Assembly (NCBI GenBank): GCA_020629635.1
Contig: JAHDCX010000022.1
Coordinates: 1 to 48,060 of the forward strand
DNA length: 48,060 nucleotides
Origin: Acidimicrobiales bacterium
Lineage (GTDB): Bacteria; Actinomycetota; Acidimicrobiia; Acidimicrobiales; SHLQ01
Reading direction: 5' to 3'
The position numbers and the translations under genes were made by a program. Below, one piece after another: positions 1-6,510 of the stretch. Below the pieces are notes generated by a model that saw nothing but the letters and a program-made list of their open reading frames with translations, was not told where the DNA came from and did not search any database. How positions within the stretch are numbered: position 1 is the first letter of the stretch; every line of letters begins with the position of its first letter.

Positions 1-890
1 TCGCCGACACCTCCACCGGACTCGCCTACTACAACGCCCGCTACTACGACCCCACCATCGGACGATTCGTGTCACCAGACACGATCGTACCTAACATCGG
101 CAACGGCCAAGAGTACAACCGCTATGCCTACGTAACGGGCAACCCCGTCAGGTATCAGGATCCGACTGGAAACTGTCAATCAATAGATGAGAACGGAGGA
201 TGCGTTATTTGGGGTAACGGCTGGAGATATGAGAGTAAGAAGGAGATTGTGAACCGTCGCGGCGATGTTCAGTACGCAGAACTCTTGACGAGACGATCCG
301 GAAAATGGAGTCCACTTCAAGCTCCGACATCCGGACAGGTTGACTGGACGTGTGTTGACTCTGCTTGTGATGATTACGATGTGCTGCCAGATATAAGCAT
401 CATGGAAGAGATGGCCGACGAGATCCTCGGAATGATAGAGGATCAAGAGGTGGTTGGATCTATGGGAGGTTGTCTCGAGGGAGAGTTCAATGCCGTCGGT
501 AGCAGTTGGCAAGGACAAGCCTGTAGTATGACTACGGCCGATGGCGTTCAGTACACAGTAATTGGAGTGGGCAAAGGTGCGTCAGTCGGAGAGAGCTCAA
601 CAGTTGGTTCGGGCGTACTTGTCAGCGGAACACGCCATCCAACCACAGGTGGTTCCGTGAGTGCTTGTATAGATGTGTCTGCGGCATCTGGGGTCGGGGG
701 AGGTGCGGCCTTCTGCACACCTATTCAGCCTCGGACAGTTGCTGGACAAGTTATTGCTGAACCAGATTTCGAGAACTGGTCCATTGAGCTGTTCGCTGCC
801 TTCGGAACTGGTAGATCTGGTAGCGCCTCGATACAGGGAAGCGTGACCTATGTGCATGGTGACAACCCTCTAACTCTTCTCTTCGACTAG
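1..890 (+). CDS. RHS-family polymorphic toxin, C-terminal part (5' end outside window)
   Basis: The reading frame is already open at base 3 and ends at TAG 888-890. The first 55 or so codons encode an RHS core: YYNARYYDPTIGRF, then YAYVTGNPVRYQDPTG. Everything after DPTG (about base 170 on) is the variable tip, about 240 residues. It is Cys-containing and Gly/Ser/Val-rich (VIGVGKGASVGESSTVGSG, ASGVGGGAAFC) and matches no toxin family I recognise. GC content and codon use fall sharply after base about 175, typical of an exchangeable RHS tip. In the family the core forms a shell that encloses the tip, which is released into a target cell. A small membrane protein gene follows with no gap, so the tip may act on membranes, but that is inference. 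Only the 3' end of the gene is visible. Confidence 0.85.
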   Translation, partial: ADTSTGLAYYNARYYDPTIGRFVSPDTIVPNIGNGQEYNRYAYVTGNPVRYQDPTGNCQSIDENGGCVIWGNGWRYESKKEIVNRRGDVQYAELLTRRSGKWSPLQAPTSGQVDWTCVDSACDDYDVLPDISIMEEMADEILGMIEDQEVVGSMGGCLEGEFNAVGSSWQGQACSMTTADGVQYTVIGVGKGASVGESSTVGSGVLVSGTRHPTTGGSVSACIDVSAASGVGGGAAFCTPIQPRTVAGQVIAEPDFENWSIELFAAFGTGRSGSASIQGSVTYVHGDNPLTLLFD

Positions 891-1319
891 ATGCTTAATA
901 CGATCATATTCCTTCCGATGTTTCTGCTCACTGGCAGTATTCTTGCGTGGTTGATCATTGACTTTGGGATGCTTGTTGCGTTCTGGCAATCGAGAGAAAT
1001 TGGAGAGTTCTCACAAAGGGTTCTGGGCTCGACGATCGAAGATCGTAGTTCCGATTCGGTCTACATCCCGCTTGCGATTCAACGGCGCGGGCGCTTTGTA
1101 TCATCCTTTCGTGCGGTTCTCGTGGCGGGCCGCCATGGAAATGCACTCATTTTCGAAGTCAGTCGCGACGATCCAATTCTCGTCGATGCAGTGTCAGTGG
1201 AGTCCACGTCGCCTAGTGGTATAAGTAGGGTCTCTCTCACCGCTGGAGACCGTAAGTATCGTGCACTGGTGCGACCGGAATATTATGATCAACTTTCATC
1301 ATTGGTGATAGGCGACTAG
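891..1319 (+). CDS. putative immunity protein with N-terminal membrane anchor
   Basis: The ATG directly follows the toxin stop (TAG then ATG), so the two are almost surely cotranslated. The 142-residue product begins with a strongly hydrophobic stretch of about 30 residues (IIFLPMFLLTGSILAWLIID, then FGMLVAF). A soluble region with predicted strands follows (PLAIQRRGRFVSSFRAVLVA). Codon use is as low in GC as in the toxin tip, so tip and this gene probably moved together. Position immediately 3' of an RHS tip is the classic place for the cognate immunity gene. I recognise no known immunity family; a membrane anchor would suit a toxin that attacks the membrane or periplasm. A role other than immunity cannot be excluded. 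Confidence 0.7.
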   Translation: MLNTIIFLPMFLLTGSILAWLIIDFGMLVAFWQSREIGEFSQRVLGSTIEDRSSDSVYIPLAIQRRGRFVSSFRAVLVAGRHGNALIFEVSRDDPILVDAVSVESTSPSGISRVSLTAGDRKYRALVRPEYYDQLSSLVIGD

Positions 1320-1374
1320 ATCACGGAATTGGTCAGTCCGTTCGCGGTTGGCGACTAACCTCTTTGTGTAAATG

Positions 1375-1807
1375 GGTGCCTCGGATTCCGGACGGTTTTG
1401 GGGTGAAGAACCGTACCGCTTCCTTCGCACGCTACGCGTAGTCGACCTCACCCTGGGGTTCGCCTGCCCGCAACAGGCCCTGCACCTTGGCCCGTCCGCT
1501 CACGTCCACGCGTTCTTCAGTCATCACTAACAGCTTCCGGCAACGGAACACCGCGTCGTCCTTGTGGCTGCGATGGCCGAGCGTCTCGACATGGCCCCGA
1601 CGACGGCACTCATAAAGGCAACCGTTCGCCAACTTGACGACATGGAACGGGTCTGCGACTTGGCCGGCATAGGCAACGCCGTATCGAACACCGCGTTGTA
1701 CGGGCCCGACAAGCCCATCACTGCCCACCCGACCCGATCCCGCCACTGCGCCTGGTCCATGAAGGAGCGTGTCGGTTCGACACTGCCACGGCCAGAAACG
1801 ATTGAGG
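1375..1807 (-). pseudogene. ISL3-family transposase remnant, interrupted by IS3-family element
   Basis: On the minus strand two frames carry ISL3-type DDE transposase sequence. The first, from base 1807, has VEPTRSFMDQAQWRDRVGWA and LSGPYNAVFDTALP. The second, from about 1671, has YAGQVADPFHVVKLANGCL, ETLGHRSHKDDAVFRCRKLL and KVQGLLRAGEPQGEVDYA. One base appears to be missing near 1676, where the family reads ...ALPYAGQVADPF. A TAG stop at 1432-1434 replaces the usual Trp of YAWRAKEAVR, and the frame continues as RAKEAVRFFT. The zinc-binding N-terminus is absent: homology stops at the left edge of the IS3 element. This is a dead fragment with a frameshift, a nonsense codon and truncation at both ends. 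Confidence 0.8.
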
Positions 1808-1843
1808 TGAGCCCCTGGGGATTGGTCCAGTGCCTGTGTGGTC
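1808..1843 (+). repeat. left terminal inverted repeat of the IS3-family element
   Basis: This stretch shares the exact 11-mer GATTGGTCCAG with the reverse complement of 3029-3063. About 10 of the next 15 positions also match, and both ends begin TGAG. Confidence 0.6.
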
Positions 1844-1885
1844 TGAGCTGCTCCGTCATGGTGGCGGGGTTGAAAGGACCAAGTC

Positions 1886-2218
1886 ATGGCGAAACGTCGT
1901 CGACGTACCCCCGAACAGATCATCACCAAACTCGCTGAGGGCCAGAAACTCCTGGCATCAGGGCTCACGCTCGAGGAGGTCTGCCGCGAGTTCGGGATCG
2001 CCGAGTCCACGTGGGCGCGCTGGTTGTCCCAGTACGGCGGGATGAAAGCTGATGATGCGAAACGACTCAAGGAACTCGAGTCGGAGAACGCTCGGCTGAA
2101 GAAGATCGTCGCTGACCAGGCGCTCGACATCGACATGTTGAAGCATCTCGCCAACGAAAAATGGAGTGACCGGGCGCAAGCGCCTGAACCGTCGACGTCA
2201 AGCCGTGATCGTGCTTGA
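1886..2218 (+). CDS. IS3-family transposase OrfA
   Basis: OrfA is a 110-residue DNA-binding subunit that recognises the IS ends. It starts RRRRTPEQIITKLAEGQKLL and has a helix-turn-helix region (LEEVCREFGIAESTWARWL). A leucine-zipper-like coiled coil follows (LKELESENARLKKIVADQAL), the usual layout for IS3-family OrfA. The ATG lies 10 bases after AAAGGACC, a reasonable ribosome site. The 3' part overlaps orfB by 53 bases. orfB lies in the +1 phase relative to orfA, not the -1 phase usual for the family. Sequence is intact. Confidence 0.9.
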   Translation: MAKRRRRTPEQIITKLAEGQKLLASGLTLEEVCREFGIAESTWARWLSQYGGMKADDAKRLKELESENARLKKIVADQALDIDMLKHLANEKWSDRAQAPEPSTSSRDRA

Positions 2219-3002
2219 GGACGAGTTCGGGGTATCGCAGCGACGTGCCTGCAAAGTCGTCGGCCAGCATCGCTCCACGCAACGCCACCAGCCTGCCCCT
2301 GCGGCTGATGACGACGAGCAGATCCGCGCCGAGCTCCGAGCGTTCGCCAAAGCCAGGCCTCGCTGGGGATGGCGACGAGCCGCCAACCATCTGCGCCGTC
2401 AGGGCTGGAAGATCAACAACAAGCGGGTGCGGCGGCTGTGGCGGGACGAAGGCCTCCGCGTCCCCCAGAAGAGACGAAAGAAACGTCCAACAGGGATCGG
2501 CACCCACGTCGGGGCGATGTGCGCGATCCGTCCCGATGCGATCTGGGCCTTGGATTTCATGTTCGACCGGACCATTGCGGGCCGGCAGGTCAAGATCCTC
2601 AACGTCATCGACGAACACACCCGCGAAGCGTTGGCGTGCGACGTCGGCCATTCGTTCACTGCCGACGATGTCGTCGCAGTGCTCGACCGGATCGTCGCCG
2701 AACGCGGGAGTGCGCCGGCGTTCATCAGGATGGACAACGGCCCCGAACTCACCGCGATCGCCGTCGCAGAGTGGTGTGACGAGACCGCCACGGGTTCGGT
2801 GTTCATCGACCCCGGATCACCATGGCAGAACGCGTGGATCGAGTCGTTCAACGGACGCATGCGCGACGAACTGTTGAACCTGTGGCACTTCGACTCGCTC
2901 CTCGAAGCCCAAGTGATCATCGAGAACTGGCGCATCGACTACAACACCAACCGACCTCACTCCGCCCACCACGGACTCACCCCAACCGAATTCCACCTAT
3001 GA
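2166..3002 (+). CDS. IS3-family transposase OrfB (DDE integrase core)
   Basis: This 278-residue catalytic subunit has an N-terminal HTH_21-like region (FGVSQRRACKVVGQHRST, then RPRWGWRRAANHLRRQGW). An rve integrase core follows with all three acidic residues: D in IWALDFMFDR, D in IRMDNGPELT and E in WQNAWIESFNGR. The C-terminus (YNTNRPHSAHHGLTPTEF) is typical. The only start I can support is GTG at 2166, inside orfA. A -1 slip on the A-run at 2157-2161 would reach TGA at 2167 after two codons, so reinitiation or a +1/-2 event is needed for a fusion. No inactivating change is visible. Confidence 0.9.
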   Translation: MTGRKRLNRRRQAVIVLEDEFGVSQRRACKVVGQHRSTQRHQPAPAADDDEQIRAELRAFAKARPRWGWRRAANHLRRQGWKINNKRVRRLWRDEGLRVPQKRRKKRPTGIGTHVGAMCAIRPDAIWALDFMFDRTIAGRQVKILNVIDEHTREALACDVGHSFTADDVVAVLDRIVAERGSAPAFIRMDNGPELTAIAVAEWCDETATGSVFIDPGSPWQNAWIESFNGRMRDELLNLWHFDSLLEAQVIIENWRIDYNTNRPHSAHHGLTPTEFHL

Positions 3003-3028
3003 TCCATCCACCAACACCAACCACAACC

Positions 3029-3063
3029 CGCATAAGCCCTGGACCAATCAACGGGGCCCCTCA
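3029..3063 (-). repeat. right terminal inverted repeat of the IS3-family element
   Basis: Read on the minus strand from 3063, it begins TGAGGGGCCCCG and then carries GATTGGTCCAG, matching the left end at 1808-1843. It starts 27 bases after the orfB stop. Confidence 0.6.
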
Positions 3064-3116
3064 CGACGTCGAGCAGCTGCCCGCTACGGGCATCAACTTA
3101 AGGGGGACCAGGCTCG

Positions 3117-3131
3117 ATTCGTTGAACGAAT
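3117..3131. promoter_or_regulatory. perfect 15-bp palindrome (operator-like)
   Basis: ATTCGTT-G-AACGAAT is a perfect 7-bp inverted repeat around one central base. It lies in the roughly 290-bp gap between the IS element and the HD-GYP gene. A TATAGG hexamer follows at 3151-3156. The rest of the gap shows only a short GCCCG/CGGGC hairpin near 3079-3091. It could be an operator or a remnant of IS-flanking DNA. Confidence 0.35.
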
Positions 3132-3351
3132 GGGTATCCGGTTCGTCTCTATAGGATCCACCTGAGCGAGACCTGGAATCCCCGGTGGAGTTGGCGGGGT
3201 AACAATCCGAACCAGGTCGGCCGGTTCCAACTGTTGGTGAACGACCCCGCTGATGCGGCAGACGAATGGTCCGTTCGGCGTGTCCAGAATGTTGCGGTTT
3301 TCGCCGATGCTCCGCGGGATGGCCAACGGCCCAACCCGCGGTGCGGGCGAG

Positions 3352-5061
3352 ATGACAACTTCGCAATGGCGCAGGCGCCCCGTCCTGGCCTGGATGATCC
3401 GCGCCTCGATCGTGCTCGTCCCGATCGTCGTTGCGTGGCTCGCCGTTCGTCAGACGGGCCACGTGTACTGGCGGACCGACGGCTGGGTGGGCACCACGGC
3501 GTGGATCGCCCAGGCCGTTGTGGTTGCCACGCTCGTGGCACACGTGGCGGCCGATCTCGCCAAACGGCTGCTGCCGCTGACGGCGCTGTTCAACATGACG
3601 TTGACCTTCCCCGACCATGCGCCATCCCGCTTCGGTCTGGCACTGCGGTCCGGCACGGTGCGCAAGCTTCAGGAATCTGATCTTGCGCTCCACGGGGATC
3701 ATCAAGCGGCCGCGGAGCAGGCCCTCGACCTGATCACGCAGCTCGGGCACCACGAGCGCCTGACGCGGGGTCACACCGAGCGCGTCCGGGCCCACGCCGA
3801 AACCATCGGCCGAGAGATGGGTCTCTCCGAGGAAGAACTGGCCAAGTTGCGTTGGGGCGTCCTGCTCCACGACATCGGCAAGCTCGTCGTGCCGGCCGAG
3901 ATTCTGAACAAGAACGGTCGACCGACCGACGACGAGTGGGAGATCCTCAAACAGCACCCCGCGGCCGGTGGCCGGATCCTCCAACCCCTCGAACCCTGGC
4001 TTGGCGAATGGGTCCGTGCCGCCTCAGAGCATCACGAGCGCTGGGACGGCGGCGGATACCCGAACGGCCTCGCCGGAACGGAGATCGCCCTCGCCGGACG
4101 AATCACCGCCGTCGCCGACGCCTACGACGTCATCACCTCCAAGCGCAGCTACAAGAGCGCCGGCACCGCCGCCGAAGCACGCGAAGAACTGGTGCGATGC
4201 TCGGGCAACCAATTCGACCCCGTCGTCGTCCGAGCGATGCTGCGCGTCGGCCTCGAAGACCGTCGACGTTCGCTCGGCATTTTCGGCTGGGTGTTCGAAC
4301 TTCCGGCGATCCTTCGGGTCGCGGCTACGAACGTCACCGCCGCTCCAGCAGCCGGCGCCGCGAGCGCAGCGGCGGTGTCTGTCGCCACAGTTGCGAGCGG
4401 TGGCTTCATCGGTCCGCCCGCCACCACGGTCGCCCCTCCAGCCGCCATCGCCTTCGATGAGGCTCCAGCACTGCGGATCCCCGACGCGGTCACGCTGCCG
4501 TCCTCGACGTTCGGGCCAACGACGACCGAGCCCGCCACGACCACAGCTCCCGAGACGGCACGAGACACCTCCACCACCACATCGACGACCACCACGACGG
4601 TGGAAACGACCACGACGACCACCACCGCACCGACAACAACGACGACGACACCCGCCACAACGCAGCCGACGACCACGGTCGCTCCGACGACCAGCACCAC
4701 CGACGCCCCAACGACCACAACCACCGCGGCACCGACGACGACCGCCCCAACAACAACACAGGCGCCGGTCGGGCCGACCGCCAACCCGGACAACGCCATC
4801 GTCGAGTCCGGTGTCGACATCAAGATCCACGTGCTCGGCAACGACCGCGCCGGCGACGCTCCACTCGATTCGACCACCGTCCGAATCGTCGGAGCGCCGC
4901 AGAACGCCCAGGACTTCTACGTGCACAACGATCACCTCCACTACGAGTCCGCACCGGGCTTCGCCGGAACCGATTCGATCACCTACGAGGTCTGCGACAC
5001 GTCCGGGCGCTGTGACACCTCGACCGTGACGATTCAGGTGTGGATCGACGACGGTGCGTGA
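3352..5061 (+). CDS. membrane HD-GYP domain protein with Thr-rich stalk and exported Ig-like domain
   Basis: HD-GYP domains usually hydrolyse cyclic-di-GMP. From the start chosen here the product has 569 residues. Two N-terminal hydrophobic segments (MIRASIVLVPIVVAWLAV; IAQAVVVATLVAHVAADLA) precede an HD-GYP domain at about residues 130-300. Its HD pair is at 173-174 (LLHDIGKLVVP) and its GYP at 235-237 (HHERWDGGGYPNG). An Ala/Val-rich hydrophobic stretch at about 335-365 could be a third membrane segment. Then come a Thr/Pro-rich linker (about 387-472) and an Ig/cadherin-like domain (about 478-565; VLGNDRAGD, FAGTDSITYEVCD). The frame is open up to ATG 3253 and ATG 3322; 3352 was chosen because basic residues then directly precede the first membrane helix. 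No start has a clear ribosome site. A cytosolic enzyme tied to an extracellular adhesion-type domain suggests surface sensing. Confidence 0.85.
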   Translation: MTTSQWRRRPVLAWMIRASIVLVPIVVAWLAVRQTGHVYWRTDGWVGTTAWIAQAVVVATLVAHVAADLAKRLLPLTALFNMTLTFPDHAPSRFGLALRSGTVRKLQESDLALHGDHQAAAEQALDLITQLGHHERLTRGHTERVRAHAETIGREMGLSEEELAKLRWGVLLHDIGKLVVPAEILNKNGRPTDDEWEILKQHPAAGGRILQPLEPWLGEWVRAASEHHERWDGGGYPNGLAGTEIALAGRITAVADAYDVITSKRSYKSAGTAAEAREELVRCSGNQFDPVVVRAMLRVGLEDRRRSLGIFGWVFELPAILRVAATNVTAAPAAGAASAAAVSVATVASGGFIGPPATTVAPPAAIAFDEAPALRIPDAVTLPSSTFGPTTTEPATTTAPETARDTSTTTSTTTTTVETTTTTTTAPTTTTTTPATTQPTTTVAPTTSTTDAPTTTTTAAPTTTAPTTTQAPVGPTANPDNAIVESGVDIKIHVLGNDRAGDAPLDSTTVRIVGAPQNAQDFYVHNDHLHYESAPGFAGTDSITYEVCDTSGRCDTSTVTIQVWIDDGA

Positions 5062-5144
5062 CCTGCAACCGTCAGGAGATGCCGACGTGCGAGAATCCTG
5101 CCGGCGGGTTCACACGATGGACTCTCACTGCCGATAGGACCGCC

Positions 5145-6491
5145 ATGTCGCCTTCCGCCCTTCGATCGCGCCCCCACGCTCTCGTCGTCGCGCTCGTCGC
5201 GTCTGCGCTGATCGCTTCGGCGTGCACCAGCACGACCGACAACGGGACGGCCACCGAAACCACGTCGACCACCTCCACCACCGAGGCGATCGTGCCCTCG
5301 ACCCTGCCGATCATCGACGAGGCCCCGTCGGCGCCGGTCAACGTCGTCGTGGTCGACACCTCGGACGGTTCGATCGAGCTCGCCTGGGACGAGGATCGCA
5401 CGGGCGACGTCACCGGCTACGAAATCTCCCGGGTGAGTCCGGCTGGACGCACCGAACGCTTCACCGTCGACACCGCGAGCTGGCTCGACACCGGACTCGA
5501 GGACGGCGATGTCTACACCTACCAGATCGTCGCGATCGGTCCCGGCGGACAATCCGACCGCAGCGATGCCGTCACCGCCCGAGTAGGCGTCGACACCAAC
5601 GCCCCCGCAAAGCCCGGCCGCCCCGCGGTGGTCAGCGATAGCGAGGCCGCCGTCGAGCTCGCATGGGCGCCATCGAGCGACATCTCCGGAATCGACAACT
5701 ACATCCTGACCCGCACCATCGACGGCGAGTCGACCGAAGTCACGGTCAACGAACCGGCCTGGGTCGACGACGTCGCAGCCGGAGTGATCGTCACCTACTC
5801 GGTTCGGGCGATCGACGGCGCCGGGAACGAGAGCGAAGAGTCCCGATCGGTCACCGTGCTCGCCGGCGCCGCAACAGATCAGGTCATCATCGTCGTGTCC
5901 GCCATCGGAGATCCGGCCAGCGATCCCCAGACCGAACGGCTCCGCGGCGCACTGCTCGACGCAGGATTCTCCGTGACATGGTTCGAAGACGACGTCTTCG
6001 ACTCGAATCTGACTCGCTCCGACGACGTCGTGCTCCTCCTCGGCGACGTCGAAGGTGATCCCTTCGATTGGAACCTGTTCGCGACGGACTCGACGATCAT
6101 CGCCCTCAAGTCGATCTTCCTCGAAGCGGCGAAGATCACCGACAACCCGCCCAAACTCGATCGTCTGGCGCAGCTCGACTACCTCCCTGCCGGCGGCGAA
6201 CCCCGCGAAGTCGTGATCACGACGACCGGCCGCCCGCGGCCGTCCGCCTACATCCCGCTCAACGAACAGATCCCCGACCTCGAGGTCTGGGGGCGTCCGG
6301 TGTGGTCCGACGACATCGCCGTCATGGGACTCATTCGGGAAGGTGCACAACTCGCCAACGAGAAGGCGGCGAAGGGATGTCGGGCGTTCTTCCCCGGTTC
6401 GGCGACGAGCCTCGCCGAACAGACCGACGACGCCTGGAGCCTGCTCGTCGAGTTCGTCGGCGAGATCTCCGACGCCTGCCGAGCAAGCTGA
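5145..6491 (+). CDS. secreted lipoprotein with two fibronectin type III domains
   Basis: The 448-residue product has a lipoprotein signal peptide: basic start, LVVALVASALIASAC, lipid Cys at residue 27. A short Thr-rich linker follows, then two fibronectin type III repeats. The first is at about residues 60-152 (SIELAWDEDRTGDVTGYEIS, YTYQIVAIGPGG). The second is at about 153-245 (VELAWAPSSDISGIDNYIL, VTYSVRAIDGAGNES). The remaining 200 residues form an unrecognised domain (VIIVVSAIGDPASDPQTERL, VVLLLGDVEGD) with alternating strands and helices, somewhat like a Rossmann or glutamine-amidotransferase-like fold. The frame is open further upstream to a GTG in the preceding gene, but only ATG 5145 gives a proper signal peptide. 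It likely sits on the outer face of the membrane; its ligand is unknown. Confidence 0.8.
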   Translation: MSPSALRSRPHALVVALVASALIASACTSTTDNGTATETTSTTSTTEAIVPSTLPIIDEAPSAPVNVVVVDTSDGSIELAWDEDRTGDVTGYEISRVSPAGRTERFTVDTASWLDTGLEDGDVYTYQIVAIGPGGQSDRSDAVTARVGVDTNAPAKPGRPAVVSDSEAAVELAWAPSSDISGIDNYILTRTIDGESTEVTVNEPAWVDDVAAGVIVTYSVRAIDGAGNESEESRSVTVLAGAATDQVIIVVSAIGDPASDPQTERLRGALLDAGFSVTWFEDDVFDSNLTRSDDVVLLLGDVEGDPFDWNLFATDSTIIALKSIFLEAAKITDNPPKLDRLAQLDYLPAGGEPREVVITTTGRPRPSAYIPLNEQIPDLEVWGRPVWSDDIAVMGLIREGAQLANEKAAKGCRAFFPGSATSLAEQTDDAWSLLVEFVGEISDACRAS

Positions 6492-6495
6492 GTTC

Positions 6496-6510
6496 GCGCC
6501 CTTCGGGCGC
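6496..6510. terminator. bidirectional hairpin between convergent genes
   Basis: GCGCCC-TTC-GGGCGC forms a perfect 6-bp GC stem with a 3-base loop. It fills the 19-base gap between the stop of the fibronectin lipoprotein (6491) and the stop of the helicase gene on the other strand (6511). There is no clear T-run on either side, as is common in high-GC genomes. Confidence 0.6.

Larger units (their letters stand above)
1808..3063. mobile_element. IS3-family insertion sequence (orfA/orfB)
   Basis: A 1.26-kb unit carries overlapping orfA and orfB. Imperfect terminal inverted repeats were found by eye. The left end (from 1808) begins TGAGCCCC and contains GATTGGTCCAG. The right end (to 3063), read in reverse, begins TGAGGGGCCCC and contains the same GATTGGTCCAG, followed by matching GC.T.TG.GG positions. 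The element starts TG and ends CA, as is usual in the family. The flanking bases show no convincing target duplication (GAGG versus CGAC), so the copy may have undergone rearrangement at one side. It sits inside the ISL3 remnant. The exact ends are inferred. Confidence 0.75.

Noticed and set aside
2067-2935. Minus-strand frames inside orfB as genes
   Set aside because: Antisense shadows of an intact transposase with its DDE residues.
1804-3067. Target-site duplication of the IS3 element
   Set aside because: The flanks GAGG and CGAC do not match, so no duplication is claimed.
4510-4765. Dense ACC/ACG repeats resembling a tandem repeat or CRISPR-like array
   Set aside because: They are Thr codons of the stalk in the HD-GYP protein; there are no spacers or conserved repeat units.
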